Below are positions 16,040-25,413 of a DNA stretch of 64,000 bases, one piece after another. Each line of letters opens with the position of its first letter. Position 1 is the first letter of the stretch. The position numbers were made by a program, and so were the translations under genes. Source of the stretch: Nitrospirota bacterium (GTDB lineage Bacteria > Nitrospirota > Leptospirillia > Leptospirillales > Leptospirillaceae); NCBI GenBank assembly GCA_021820445.1, contig JAKADN010000001.1, positions 1 to 64,000 on the forward strand, given 5' to 3'. The notes under the pieces are model-generated. The model had not been told where the DNA came from, did no database searches, and saw only the letters and a list, made by a program, of their open reading frames with translations.

Positions 16040-17236
16040 GTGGAGCGATCGAAACAGTGCGTCGACCAGATCGATGTTCGGAACAAGCGAGTCTTCCTGA
16101 GGGCCGATTTCAACGTCCCCCTCGATGGGGACATGCATATTACCGATGACCGCCGCATCCGGTCCGCCCTACCGACCATCAACTACCTGATTGACGAAGG
16201 GGCCAAGGTCGTTCTGGCCTCTCACCTGGGGCGTCCCAAGGGGGCTCCGGACCCGCGGTACACCATGGCGCCAGTGGCCAAGAGGCTCTCAAGGCTTCTT
16301 TCGAAGGAGGTCCATTACACCGGGGAGCTTGTGGGACCGGCCGTCGAACGGGAGATCGAGAAGATGGCTCCAGGAGAGGTCTTCCTTCTCGAGAATCTCC
16401 GTTTCGACAAGGGAGAGGAGACGAATGGTGAGGAGTTCTCCAGGAAGCTGGCCAGGCTTGCCGATGTCTATGTGAACGATGCCTTCGGCACCGCCCACCG
16501 AAGCCACGCCTCGGTGGTGGGGATCACCCGGTACGTCAAGGAGCTGTCGATCGGGTTCCTGATGAAAAAGGAGGTCTCCTACCTGAAGGGAGCCATCACC
16601 AATCCGACCCGGCCCTTCGTGGCCGTTCTGGGGGGAGGAAAGGTCTCGAGCAAGCTCGGGGTGATCGCGAACCTGCATGAAAAGGTCGACAAGATGGTGA
16701 TCGGCGGCGGCATGGCCTTTACCTTCTATCGTGCCATGGGGCTTGAAACCGGAAAATCCCTGGTCGAAGAAAATCTTGTGGATGTCGCCCGCGAGATGAT
16801 GGACAAATCCCGGAAGAACAACGTCAAGTTTTATCTCCCGATGGACTGCGTCGTGGCGGAGAGCCGCGAAAGCAACGCCCCCACGAAGATCGTTCCCTAT
16901 CAGGAGATCCCTCAAGGATGGACGGCCCTGGACATCGGTCCCGCCTCCGTCCGTCTTTTTTCGGAGGTACTGGAGAACGCCAAGACGATCCTCTGGAATG
17001 GGCCGATGGGCGTCTTCGAAGAGGATGCCTTTTCGCGGGGAACATTTGCGATGGCCCATTCGGTCGGGAACTGCTACGCCCTGACCATCGTCGGGGGAGG
17101 GGACACGGCCCTGGCGGTTCACCGGGCCGGCGAGTCGGACAACATGACCTTCATTTCGACGGGAGGTGGTGCGGCCCTCGAGCTTCTGGAGGGCAAGGAG
17201 CTTCCGGGTCTTTCGGTGATTCCCGACGCCCCCTGA
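16040..17236 (+). CDS. pgk: Phosphoglycerate kinase
   Basis: A 398-residue enzyme starting at GTG 16040, right after GGAGGAAGG. It has the family signature VFLRADFNVPLDG, the basic patch SHLGRPKG, the hinge segment VAVLGGGKVSSKL, and nucleotide-site WNGPMGVFE with the C-terminal GGGDTA and STGGGAALELLEGK. It transfers phosphate between 1,3-bisphosphoglycerate and ADP. Second gene of the operon, 46 bases after gapA. Confidence 0.96.
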   Translation: MERSKQCVDQIDVRNKRVFLRADFNVPLDGDMHITDDRRIRSALPTINYLIDEGAKVVLASHLGRPKGAPDPRYTMAPVAKRLSRLLSKEVHYTGELVGPAVEREIEKMAPGEVFLLENLRFDKGEETNGEEFSRKLARLADVYVNDAFGTAHRSHASVVGITRYVKELSIGFLMKKEVSYLKGAITNPTRPFVAVLGGGKVSSKLGVIANLHEKVDKMVIGGGMAFTFYRAMGLETGKSLVEENLVDVAREMMDKSRKNNVKFYLPMDCVVAESRESNAPTKIVPYQEIPQGWTALDIGPASVRLFSEVLENAKTILWNGPMGVFEEDAFSRGTFAMAHSVGNCYALTIVGGGDTALAVHRAGESDNMTFISTGGGAALELLEGKELPGLSVIPDAP

Positions 17237-17249
17237 GAAAGGAAGCGCC

Positions 17250-18017
17250 ATGCTGTTGATCGCCAACTGGAAGATGAACATGACCAGGAACGCGATTACC
17301 TCCTACCTCGATGCCCTGTCCGGGGAAGATCGCTGGGCGGTCTGGAGAGACCGGGGGATCCGTTTTTTCCTGGCTCCTCCCTATCCTTACCTCGAATTTC
17401 TCGGGGACCAATTGCGGAGCCGCAATCTTCCTATCGGGATCCTGGCACAGAACATGTGCGCCTTCGAAAAGGGGGCCTACACGGGGGAGGTCAGCGCGGC
17501 CATGCTGAAGGATCTTGGAGTCGACGGGGTTCTTTTGGGCCATTCGGAGCGGCGCCAGTACTTCGGGGAGACCGATTCGGCGGTGGCGGAGAAGACCTCC
17601 CGGGCTCTTTCCCTTGGTCTTCTGCCCGTTGTCTGTTTCGGGGAAACATGGGAGGAGCGGGAGGCCGGAAGCTGCTCCGAGGTCTGGACCCGGCAGGTCG
17701 GACCGGTTTGGGAAAGAGTCGTGAAGGCGCGCAGCGAAGGAATCGGGATCCCCGTCTATTGGGCCTATGAACCGGTTTGGGCCATCGGGACGGGACGAAC
17801 GGCCGTCCTCGACGATATACGGGAGGTTTCCCGCCATCTTCGGAAGGACTTCGGAGAGGAGGTCGCTTCGGGGCTCCTCTACGGAGGGTCGGTCAACGAC
17901 GACAGTGTTTCAGGACTCTGCGAAAAGGGGACGGTCCACGGATTCCTGGTGGGAACGGCCTTTCTCGAGCCCAAATGCGTTCTTCGGATTTTTGACCGTC
18001 TCTTCGGGAGTCGCTGA
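17250..18017 (+). CDS. tpiA: Triosephosphate isomerase
   Basis: A 255-residue TIM barrel: IANWKMNMT with the substrate-binding Asn/Lys, LGHSERRQ with the electrophilic histidine, YEPVWAIGTG with the catalytic glutamate, and LLYGGSVN at the phosphate-binding end. Start at ATG 17250, preceded by GAAAGGAAG, 13 bases after pgk. Interconverts dihydroxyacetone phosphate and glyceraldehyde-3-phosphate. Confidence 0.95.
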   Translation: MLLIANWKMNMTRNAITSYLDALSGEDRWAVWRDRGIRFFLAPPYPYLEFLGDQLRSRNLPIGILAQNMCAFEKGAYTGEVSAAMLKDLGVDGVLLGHSERRQYFGETDSAVAEKTSRALSLGLLPVVCFGETWEEREAGSCSEVWTRQVGPVWERVVKARSEGIGIPVYWAYEPVWAIGTGRTAVLDDIREVSRHLRKDFGEEVASGLLYGGSVNDDSVSGLCEKGTVHGFLVGTAFLEPKCVLRIFDRLFGSR

Positions 18018-18073
18018 AGGCTTTTGACCGATGTGTCTTGTGATATTCAATCATTCAAGGAAGGAACCGCTTC

Positions 18074-18403
18074 ATGAGCATCTTCATCACGATCATTCAT
18101 GTCCTGACCTCTCTTCTTATCATCGCCGCCGTTCTTCTGCAGTCCGGAAAGGGAGCGGAGACCGGCGTCATGATCGGTGGCTCCAGCCAGTCGATGTTCG
18201 GAGCGAGGGGAGCCACGCCTTTTCTGACCAAGGTGACGGTCGTCCTTGCGACCATCTTCATGGTGACCTCCCTGTCGCTGGCCCTGATCAAGCAGAACAC
18301 CGTCGGATCCTCGCTCCTTCTCAACGCTCCGATCCAGGCCCTTCCCGCCCCTCCGGCTCCCGTCAAGACTCCGGCTCCGATCCCTTCCCCGAAAAAACCC
18401 TGA
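18074..18403 (+). CDS. secG: Preprotein translocase subunit SecG
   Basis: A 109-residue protein with two transmembrane segments (about 4-22 and 53-72) and the conserved loop ending of SecG: LLQSGKGAETGVMIGGSSQSMFGARGA. A proline-rich tail (LPAPPAPVKTPAPIPSP) follows. SecG assists SecYE in protein export. The tpiA-secG order is common across bacteria and supports the call. Preceded by AAGGAA before ATG 18074. Confidence 0.93.
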   Translation: MSIFITIIHVLTSLLIIAAVLLQSGKGAETGVMIGGSSQSMFGARGATPFLTKVTVVLATIFMVTSLSLALIKQNTVGSSLLLNAPIQALPAPPAPVKTPAPIPSPKKP

Positions 18404-18419
18404 CGGGTTTTGGGTCGAA

Positions 18420-20153
18420 TTGGGACTCCGGCTTTTTGTCGCGTTGCTCCTTGCGCTCCTCCCCTCCTGTTCCCGGGGAGGGGTGTCGGGAGCTGACCGA
18501 GTCTTTTCTCTTGTTCCCCGCTCGACTCCGCTTCACGGCCATCTGACCTTCGACATTCTCTCCGATCCGAAAACCTTCAATCCGGCTTTGGCCCAGGAAA
18601 CGACCAGCACCCAGGTATTGGGCTATCTCTTCCGGGGTCTGACGCGGGTCTCCCCCTATGACGGCCGGATCAGGCCGGATCTGGCCTCCCGCTGGACGAT
18701 TGATCCCTCCGGTCTGAAGGTGACTTTCCGTCTCGAAAAGGGTGTCCGGTGGTCGGACGGCGTCCCCCTCACGGCCCGCGATGTGGTTTTCACCTTTAAC
18801 CGCGTCTACTACAATCCGGCGGTGGCCGCCGCCGTTCGGGACATCCTCATGGTCGACGGGAAGCCTTTTACCGTCAGAGCCCTCGACGACAGGACGGTCG
18901 TCTTCGAGACCGCCAAGCCCTTCGCTCCCCTTCTCGAGGAGCTGGGGGTGGAGATCCTTCCCGAGCACCTCCTGGCCAAGGAGGTGGATGCCGGGCGTTT
19001 CAACACCTCCTGGTCCGTTCGGACTCCTCCCGTGAAAATCGTAGGAACCGGTCCCTTCCGGCTCGAAAAATATGTTCCCGGTCAGTACATTCTCATGGGA
19101 CGCAATCCTCTTTACACGCCTCCCCGGGGGCTGAAGGGGCCGATTCCGGGGGAGCTTCCCTACCTCGACCGGGTGATGCTCCGGATCATCCCCAACCAGA
19201 ACAGCGAACTTTTGCGCTTCCTGGCCGGAAAAAGCGACTTGATCGGGGTGAGCCCGTCCCAAGTTCCGGTCCTTTCCGACGCCGCCCACTCCCGGGCCTT
19301 CCGACTCCTTCTCCGGGGGCCTTCCCAGGCGGAGACCTTCCTGACCTTCAACGAAAATCGGACGGCGCCGATCCCGGCCTACAAGGTCGCCTGGTTCCGA
19401 AGCCGGCGCTTTCGCCAGGCGATTGCCTTCGCCCTGGACCGCAAGGCGATGATCAACGTGATATACAACGGGCTGGGAGCCCCGATTCCCGGACCGGTGA
19501 GCCCGGCCAACAAGGCATTTTTCGACCCCGCGGTCTTCCGTTACCATCACGACCTCCAGAGGTCCCGAGCTCTGTTGGCGCAGGATGGCTTTGTCCTGAG
19601 AAAGGGACGCCTCTACGATTCCTCCGGCCATCCGGTGACGGTTTTGCTCATGACCAACACCGAATCCCCCGAGCGAATTTCCATGGCCCAGATGGTCCAG
19701 GCCATGCTTTCCCCGCTGGGCATTCGGGTCCGGGTGGTTCCGCTCCAGTTCAACATGTTGTCGACGATGGTCCTCTCTTCCCACCAATGGGAGATGCTCC
19801 TCTTCGGTCTCACCGGGACCCTTGATCCGCACGGAAATGCGACGGTCTGGCGCTCGTCGGGATTCCTTCATCTTTGGAATCCGGGAGAAAAATCCCCCTC
19901 TACCCCCTGGGAGGCGGAGGTTGATCGCCTTTTTGACCAGGGGGTCGCCACCTTCGATCCAGTCAAAAGGAAGGAGATCTACGATCGGTGGCAGGAGATC
20001 GCCACCCGGGAGGTTCCGATGGTCGACCTGGTCAGTCCCGACGCCATTACCGCCGTCCGGAAGACCCTGGGAGGAATCCATCCGACGCCTTTGGGCGGTG
20101 TCATTCCCCACATCTCCCTCGTCACGCAAAAAGCCCGGCTGGTGATCCGGTGA
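18420..20153 (+). CDS. Peptide/solute ABC transporter substrate-binding lipoprotein (DppA/OppA family)
   Basis: A 577-residue protein of the SBP family 5. The TTG start at 18420 gives a lipoprotein signal peptide ending LLPSC, so it is anchored to a membrane. Family segments include LSDPKTFNPALAQETTS, LASRWTIDPSGLKVTFRLEKGVRWSDGVPLTARDVVFTF, and RQAIAFALDRKAMIN. It should capture an oligopeptide or similar solute in the periplasm and deliver it to the two permeases encoded next, whose first gene overlaps its stop. Ligand not predictable. Confidence 0.85.
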   Translation: MGLRLFVALLLALLPSCSRGGVSGADRVFSLVPRSTPLHGHLTFDILSDPKTFNPALAQETTSTQVLGYLFRGLTRVSPYDGRIRPDLASRWTIDPSGLKVTFRLEKGVRWSDGVPLTARDVVFTFNRVYYNPAVAAAVRDILMVDGKPFTVRALDDRTVVFETAKPFAPLLEELGVEILPEHLLAKEVDAGRFNTSWSVRTPPVKIVGTGPFRLEKYVPGQYILMGRNPLYTPPRGLKGPIPGELPYLDRVMLRIIPNQNSELLRFLAGKSDLIGVSPSQVPVLSDAAHSRAFRLLLRGPSQAETFLTFNENRTAPIPAYKVAWFRSRRFRQAIAFALDRKAMINVIYNGLGAPIPGPVSPANKAFFDPAVFRYHHDLQRSRALLAQDGFVLRKGRLYDSSGHPVTVLLMTNTESPERISMAQMVQAMLSPLGIRVRVVPLQFNMLSTMVLSSHQWEMLLFGLTGTLDPHGNATVWRSSGFLHLWNPGEKSPSTPWEAEVDRLFDQGVATFDPVKRKEIYDRWQEIATREVPMVDLVSPDAITAVRKTLGGIHPTPLGGVIPHISLVTQKARLVIR

Positions 20154-21118
20154 TCCGGGCCGTCCTCCTCCGCCTGTCCCATATGCTGCTGGTCCTTCTG
20201 GGGATCGTCTTCCTTTCCTTTGTCATGATGGACTTTGCCCCGGGGGATTTTCTGTCCCAGATGGCCATGAATCCCCAGATCTCCCCCCGCGTGATCGCAT
20301 CCCTCAAGGAGCAGTACGGACTGGGGCTTCCCTTCTTCACCCAGTTTCTGCACTGGATGCGCGCCCTTCTCCATGGGGATCTGGGCTATTCCTTTTCCTA
20401 CCACGTTCCCGTCTCCGATCTGATCGGGCAGAGGGTTCCCATGACCCTTCTCCTGACCGCCTCCGCCGTGCTGGTGTCCTGGGGAACGGCCCTTCCCCTG
20501 GCGGTTTACGGAGCGCGGCGCGAAGGAGGGATCGTCGATCGCTCGCTTCTTTCTTTTTCTTACCTGTCCATCTCCGTCCCCTCCTTTTTTCTCGCGCTTC
20601 TTGGCCTTCTTCTGGCCGAAAAGACGGGATGGTTTCCGATCGGGGGGGCGCGTTCGGCTCTTTCGGCCCAGGCCTCCTCCGGTGCGCGCCTTCTCGATCT
20701 TCTCCACCATCTGATCCTTCCGGCACTGACGCTGGCTCTGGGAAGCTTCGGGGTGCTCTACCGCCTCATGCGGTCGTCGGTCCTGGAGGTTCTTTCCCAG
20801 CCTTTCATGACCGCCGCCCGAGGCCGCGGCCTGCGTGAGCGCATTCTTTTCTGGAGGTACCTTTTCCGGAACGCGGTCAATCCGCTGGTGACTCTTTTCG
20901 GGATGGAGCTGGGAGGCCTTCTCTCGGGGGCGGCCTTCACCGAAATGATTTTCGGATGGCCAGGGATGGGGCGGCTCATGCTCCACGCGGTCATGACCCG
21001 GGATCTCTATCTCGTGATGGGCGGGGTTCTGATGGGAGCCGTCCTGCTTCTTCTGGGGAATCTCCTGTCCGACCTCATGCTCTTCCTGCTCGATCCTCGC
21101 GTCAGGGAACGGGCATGA
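20150..21118 (+). CDS. ABC transporter permease, DppB family
   Basis: A 322-residue inner membrane protein with about six transmembrane helices. GTG 20150 overlaps the preceding TGA (GTGA), giving the N-terminus MIRAVLLRLSHMLLVLLGI. It shows the family features of DppB: FVMMDFAPGDF, LKEQYGLGLPFFTQFLHWM, GDLGYSFSYHVPV, and the ATPase-coupling EAA-type loop TAARGRGLRERILFWRYLFRNA. Pairs with the next permease. Confidence 0.88.
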   Translation: MIRAVLLRLSHMLLVLLGIVFLSFVMMDFAPGDFLSQMAMNPQISPRVIASLKEQYGLGLPFFTQFLHWMRALLHGDLGYSFSYHVPVSDLIGQRVPMTLLLTASAVLVSWGTALPLAVYGARREGGIVDRSLLSFSYLSISVPSFFLALLGLLLAEKTGWFPIGGARSALSAQASSGARLLDLLHHLILPALTLALGSFGVLYRLMRSSVLEVLSQPFMTAARGRGLRERILFWRYLFRNAVNPLVTLFGMELGGLLSGAAFTEMIFGWPGMGRLMLHAVMTRDLYLVMGGVLMGAVLLLLGNLLSDLMLFLLDPRVRERA

Positions 21119-22149
21119 AGGGGCGGTGGCGCAGATTTTTCAAAGCGATCGGCTTTACGGGGACGATGCTCATCGTGCTCGGATCCACAAGCCTTTTTGC
21201 GGAATTCCTGGCCCCCTACCGATATGATGCCGTTCGATTCGACCTTCCCTATGCTCCCGCCGTCTGGCCGTCGTTCGGAAAGGGAGGTCTGGTCGTGCCC
21301 GTCCTGACCCTCAAGGATCCGGTCAGGCGGCGGTATGTCCCCTCCGGTCAAACGGTCCCGCTCCGGTTTTTCTGCCAAGGAGAACCCTATACAATGTGGG
21401 GCCTTCTCCATTCGTCCCGCCATCTGGTCTGTGCCCGGGCTCCGGGCCGCCTTTTTCTGATGGGGGGAGACCTTTTCGGGCGGGACGTCTTTTCCCGGCT
21501 CCTTTACGGCATGCGATTTTCTTTTTTGCTCTCTCTTCTCGGAGTGGCGATCTCCTTCACCATCGGAATCGTGGTCGGGATGGTGGCCGGTTATGCCGGA
21601 GGTTGGACCGACCGGATCCTGATGCGACTCTCCGAGATCGTCATGGCCGTTCCCGCCCTCTACCTGCTGATGGGGCTTCGCTCCATTGTCCCCTACGGTC
21701 TTTCGAGTGAAGCGATCACCCTGATCATCACAGGATCCCTGAGTCTCATCGGATGGGCCTCGCTCTCCCGGGTGGTGCGGGGTCTGGTCCTTTCCTTGTC
21801 CGGCCGCGATTTCGTCCTGGCGGCCGTGTCGGCCGGGGCGACTCCGGCCCGGGTGATTTTTCGCCATCTTTTGCCGAACATGCGCTACTATCTTCTGGTC
21901 AGTGTGACGCTGTCCATTCCGGCCTTCATCGTGGGAGAGGCCGGATTGTCATTTCTCGGCCTGGGGCTCTCCGAGCCCCATCCAAGTCTGGGAAACATCC
22001 TTTCGGAAAGCCAGTCTCTGGAGACGATGAACAGCGCTCCATGGCTTTTGGCCTCCGGAGGCCTCATCGTCCTCCTGGTCGTTCTCTTCAACCGGCTGGG
22101 GGACGTCCTGAGGGAAGTTTCGGGAGAAGGGGAACGGAATGGCCGGTGA
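21115..22149 (+). CDS. ABC transporter permease, DppC family
   Basis: A 344-residue membrane protein, ATG 21115 overlapping the previous stop (ATGA). GGDLFGRDVFSRLLYGMRFS and VAGYAGGWTDRILMRLSEIVMAVPALYLLM are typical of DppC; the coupling loop is LAAVSAGATPARVIFRHLLPN. It has an unusually long periplasmic loop after helix 1 (about residues 40-125). No DppD/DppF ATPase gene follows; the gph-like gene overlaps its 3' end by 11 bases. Confidence 0.88.
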   Translation: MKGRWRRFFKAIGFTGTMLIVLGSTSLFAEFLAPYRYDAVRFDLPYAPAVWPSFGKGGLVVPVLTLKDPVRRRYVPSGQTVPLRFFCQGEPYTMWGLLHSSRHLVCARAPGRLFLMGGDLFGRDVFSRLLYGMRFSFLLSLLGVAISFTIGIVVGMVAGYAGGWTDRILMRLSEIVMAVPALYLLMGLRSIVPYGLSSEAITLIITGSLSLIGWASLSRVVRGLVLSLSGRDFVLAAVSAGATPARVIFRHLLPNMRYYLLVSVTLSIPAFIVGEAGLSFLGLGLSEPHPSLGNILSESQSLETMNSAPWLLASGGLIVLLVVLFNRLGDVLREVSGEGERNGR

Positions 22150-22837
22150 CATTCGTGAGGAGAAGAAGGAGATGGCTCAGCCATCGGTAAGGCTTGAGGA
22201 CTATGACCTCATTTTGTGGGATCTGGACGGAACCCTGGTGGATTCGCGGTTGGATCTGGTGGAGGCGACGAATGTGGCCATGAGGGAGATGGGCTATCCC
22301 CTCGTCCCATTCGACCGGTTTTCCCGGATGGTCGGACAGGGGGTGCGGCACCTCGTGACGCAGGCTCTGCCCCCGGATGTGCCGCCGGAGAGGATCGAGA
22401 GGGCGATTGATATCTTCATCGAATGGTACAAGATACACCTGGCCGACAATACGCGGTTTTATGACGGGATGAAGGAAGGGATCGCCTGTCTTTCCATCCC
22501 GTCCGCCGTGGTTTCGAACAAGCGGGAAGGGCTTTGTCGTTCTCTTCTCGAAAGACTTGGGGCGGACTCCCTTTTTGTGGCGGTGGTGGGGGGGGATACC
22601 TGTCCCGAGCGAAAGCCTGATCCCATGCCCGTCCGCCATGTCGTGGAAAGCCGGAGGGCACTTCCCGGCCGGGTCCTCATGGTCGGAGACAGCGCCGTCG
22701 ACATCGAGTCTGGAAAGCGAGCGGGGGTCCGGACCTGTGGAGTCCTTTGGGGATTCGGGGATCCCGCGGGCAACCCCTCGTTCAGACCGGATTTCCTGGT
22801 TGCGGGGCCGGAGGAGTTTTTTCCGCGAAAGGGGTGA
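22139..22837 (+). CDS. HAD-superfamily phosphatase, phosphoglycolate phosphatase-like
   Basis: A 232-residue HAD hydrolase with catalytic motif I WDLDGTLVDS (nucleophile Asp), motif II SNK, and motif III/IV KPDPMPVRHV...MVGDSAVDIESGKRAGVRTCGVLWG. This matches Gph, which dephosphorylates 2-phosphoglycolate, a by-product of DNA repair and of Rubisco oxygenation. The start at ATG 22139 overlaps the permease; ATG 22172 (MAQPSVRLEDYD) is an alternative. Other small phosphate esters remain possible substrates. Confidence 0.8.
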   Translation: MAGDIREEKKEMAQPSVRLEDYDLILWDLDGTLVDSRLDLVEATNVAMREMGYPLVPFDRFSRMVGQGVRHLVTQALPPDVPPERIERAIDIFIEWYKIHLADNTRFYDGMKEGIACLSIPSAVVSNKREGLCRSLLERLGADSLFVAVVGGDTCPERKPDPMPVRHVVESRRALPGRVLMVGDSAVDIESGKRAGVRTCGVLWGFGDPAGNPSFRPDFLVAGPEEFFPRKG

Positions 22838-23294
22838 CCGTTTTTGAAAGAAGGGACAATGTCGCCCCGAGAAGGCCGAGGAGAAGGGAGAGATTGAGGA
22901 AGAACGTGAGCCGATGGGCCGTGGCGAAAGCTTTCGCCCTTTCCGGATCTCCCGGCAGCTGATCATGAAGCCGTTTCAGTTCCAGAGCATGGGGTCCCAG
23001 GTAGAGGGCTAATGCGCCCGCAATCGCGAGGCCTGCCGACCATCCCCAGATGAGGTTTTTCGTGGGCCGTGATGAGATCCTGGAGAGAATGAGGAGAAGC
23101 CCAAGCTCGACGATCGACCCGGTGAAAAGAAGGTGAAAATACCCCGGAAAAAGTACGGAAACGGCCTCGCCTGCCCGCGCGACTCCAAGACGGGCGAAAA
23201 GGGTGGGCGCGACGAACAGGGTCATCAGAAGAGCCCCTCCCGTCAGAAAGACCAGAAGGTACCCGTAAACAAGCCAGAGAATGCGGGGAATCAT
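22782..23294 (-). CDS. DUF4149-like integral membrane protein
   Basis: A 170-residue protein with four hydrophobic helices. The family pattern is visible: GGALLMTLFVAPTLFARLG in helix 1, AGEAVSVLFPGYFHLLF, and HDQLPGDPERAKAFATAHRLTFFLNLSLLL in the last loop and helix, as in the DUF4149 / TMEM205-like proteins. Function unknown. Its 3' end overlaps the convergent HAD gene by 56 bases. Confidence 0.7.
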   Translation of the reverse strand: MIPRILWLVYGYLLVFLTGGALLMTLFVAPTLFARLGVARAGEAVSVLFPGYFHLLFTGSIVELGLLLILSRISSRPTKNLIWGWSAGLAIAGALALYLGPHALELKRLHDQLPGDPERAKAFATAHRLTFFLNLSLLLGLLGATLSLLSKTVTPFAEKTPPAPQPGNPV

Positions 23295-23422
23295 CGACTG
23301 ATCCTTAATATTGGTTGAAATGGGCCTGGCCCTCGGCCAGGAATGCCCTCCGTCAAGATTACACTGGACATCCGGCCAAAGCCAGGGATTCCATCGGAGC
23401 GGGGACGCCCCCCAGGGTGGGC

Positions 23423-23451
23423 TTGAATTAAACCGTCAATCTGGGTATAGT
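23423..23451 (+). promoter_or_regulatory. Promoter of the atp operon
   Basis: TTGAAT (23423-23428) and TATAGT (23446-23451) with a 17-base spacer, 89 bases before the atpI start. It lies in an AT-richer stretch between the divergent membrane gene and atpI. Confidence 0.7.
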
Positions 23452-23539
23452 AAAAAAGATATGCCTTTTCATAATGAATTCAAGTGGTATTGCAGATTCG
23501 CGACGCAGCGGATATTTCCTTAAGCCTGAAGAGTCTGTC

Positions 23540-23767
23540 ATGTCCCAGCAAAATCGTGGTGGCTGGTTCATTGCGAGGATCGGCTTCGAACTGGTGGCAG
23601 TCACATTTATCTTTGCCGCCGTCGGGTATTATCTGGACTCCCTTCTTCGAATGAAAATCTTTCCGGCGCTTTCTCTCGTGGGACTGGTGGTCGGCGGGGT
23701 GACAGGATTCTGGCTTGTCTTCCGCGAAATGAACCGGTTGATCGACGAAGACAGGGACAAAGGCTGA
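23540..23767 (+). CDS. atpI: ATP synthase protein I (AtpI-like)
   Basis: A 75-residue protein with two transmembrane helices (IGFELVAVTFIFAAVGYYLD and FPALSLVGLVVGGVTGFWLVF), the AtpI pattern, ending in a charged tail REMNRLIDEDRDKG. AtpI is thought to help c-ring assembly. ATG 23540 is preferred; an ATG at 23474 would add an unrelated polar stretch. First gene of the complete atp operon. Confidence 0.75.
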   Translation: MSQQNRGGWFIARIGFELVAVTFIFAAVGYYLDSLLRMKIFPALSLVGLVVGGVTGFWLVFREMNRLIDEDRDKG

Positions 23768-23810
23768 CGGTCCTGCCCTGTCAGAACACATGTAAATTTT
23801 GGAGGCGTGT

Positions 23811-24545
23811 TTGCAAGGCAATCCTCTGGAAGAGTTTTTTCTTCATCCGATCATTCGGCTCCACCTTCTGGGGTTCGACATCTCTGTCACCCAGGCGGTG
23901 GTCTCCCTCTGGCTGGTCGTCGGAATCACAGCGGTGGCAAGCCTGTATTTCGTCCGCGTTGCGACCCTCGTTCCGGGCCGCTTCCAGACCTCGATGGAGA
24001 TGTTGTTCGACACGCTGACGACCGTCGTCGATGAGAACCTTGGAGCGGAAAACCGCAAAAAATTCCTCCTCCCTGTCTTCACTCTTTTTCTTTTCGTGTT
24101 TCTCAGCAACTTTCTGGGTCTGATTCCTGGGGTTTACACCATCACCTCCCAGATCGTCGTCACAGGGCTTCTCGCTGTTACGGTCTACCTTGTCAGCCTT
24201 GGGATCGGATTTGCCAAGCATGGAATGAAGTTCTTGTCCATCCTGGTTCCGGAGGGAGTTCCGGGCTGGATGATGCCCCTTGTCGTGCCGATCGAGATCA
24301 TCTCTCAGCTGGCGAGACCGCTCTCCCTGGCGGTTCGTCTTTTCGCCAACATGACGGCAGGGCATACGATTCTCTTTGTCCTCCTGAGCTTGACGACGTC
24401 GCTTGCGATCTATCTTAAGTGGCTTCCTTTCTCCATTTCGGTCGTCCTTTATTTGCTGGAAGTCCTGGTGGCCTTTATCCAGGCTTATATCTTCGCCGTC
24501 CTTTCCGCCGTCTATCTGGGGCAGGCGATGAAGTTGAATCACTAA
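23811..24545 (+). CDS. atpB: F-type ATP synthase subunit a
   Basis: A 244-residue membrane protein. GGAGG at 23801-23805 points to the TTG at 23811 (MQGNPLEEFFLHPII) as start. The essential arginine sits in ISQLARPLSLAVRLFANMTAGH, and the last helices have LEVLVAFIQAYIFAVLSAVYL. Subunit a forms the proton half-channels against the c-ring. Confidence 0.93.
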   Translation: MQGNPLEEFFLHPIIRLHLLGFDISVTQAVVSLWLVVGITAVASLYFVRVATLVPGRFQTSMEMLFDTLTTVVDENLGAENRKKFLLPVFTLFLFVFLSNFLGLIPGVYTITSQIVVTGLLAVTVYLVSLGIGFAKHGMKFLSILVPEGVPGWMMPLVVPIEIISQLARPLSLAVRLFANMTAGHTILFVLLSLTTSLAIYLKWLPFSISVVLYLLEVLVAFIQAYIFAVLSAVYLGQAMKLNH

Positions 24546-24582
24546 CGACAGACTGTTTTCAATCATCGGGAGGATCTTTTTC

Positions 24583-24813
24583 ATGGATGTGCATGCAGCA
24601 GCGTTGATCGGTATGGGTGCGGCCGCTATCGGGGTCGCTGGGTCCGGAGCCGGGATCGGCTATATTTTCGGAAAGATGATCGAGGCCGTGGCGCGTCAGC
24701 CCGAAATCGAAGGGCGCGTCTCAAAGTACATGTGGCTCGGCTTCGCCCTCTCTGAGGCTGTCGCCCTTTACGCGCTGGTGATCGCCTTTATCATCATGGG
24801 TCTCAGGAAGTAG
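24583..24813 (+). CDS. atpE: F-type ATP synthase subunit c
   Basis: A 76-residue hairpin of two helices. The glycine-rich helix 1 (GAAAIGVAGSGAGIGYIFGK), the polar loop ARQPEIEGR and the proton-binding glutamate in FALSEAVALYALVIAFI are all present. The glutamine that marks sodium-binding rings in helix 1 is absent, so the ring is probably proton-driven. Confidence 0.95.
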   Translation: MDVHAAALIGMGAAAIGVAGSGAGIGYIFGKMIEAVARQPEIEGRVSKYMWLGFALSEAVALYALVIAFIIMGLRK

Positions 24814-24906
24814 GACACTTTCAGGATCCGGAGTCCGAATTACCGGACGAACCGGCTTTGAAAAGAGGCCGGACGGATCCCCATCAGGGAATCAAAGGAC
24901 AGGATC

Positions 24907-25413
24907 ATGCCCCAGTTTGATACGAAGTTTTTTCCTTCTCTGGTCTTCTGGTCAGTCGTTTCCTTTACGCTGATGCTTTTCATCATCGGGAAGTATCTTT
25001 ATCCTTCGCTGACCCGGATCCTTGAAGAACGCCGGAAAAAAGTCTCCTCGGATCTTGATGCAGCCCGAGTCAGCCGGGAGGAAGCCGAGCGGATTCTGGC
25101 CGAACAGCGATCCCTTCTGGAAAAGGCGAGAGCCCAGTCGGACGCCATGATCCGCCAGGCCGAAGAAATGGCGAAGACCCTTCGTGAGGAGCGGGAGAAG
25201 GAGCTGGCCCAATCGATCAAGGCCGAGCTCGACAAGGCCACCGCCCAGATCGCGGCGGACAGGGAAAAGATGAAGTCGGAGCTCCGGACGGAAACGGTCA
25301 CCCTGATCGTACGGAGTCTCGAGACCCTTCTCGAGGAAAGCCTTTCCGATACGCAAAAGGTTCTTTACATCAACAAGGCGATGAAGGCTCTCGACGAACG
25401 GAAGGCCGGCTGA
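24907..25413 (+). CDS. atpF: F-type ATP synthase subunit b
   Basis: A 168-residue protein with one N-terminal membrane helix (LVFWSVVSFTLMLFIIGKYLYP) and a long charged coiled coil (about 37-140) that forms the peripheral stalk. A single b gene is present, so the stalk should be a b2 homodimer. Its stop overlaps the next ATG. Confidence 0.92.
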   Translation: MPQFDTKFFPSLVFWSVVSFTLMLFIIGKYLYPSLTRILEERRKKVSSDLDAARVSREEAERILAEQRSLLEKARAQSDAMIRQAEEMAKTLREEREKELAQSIKAELDKATAQIAADREKMKSELRTETVTLIVRSLETLLEESLSDTQKVLYINKAMKALDERKAG

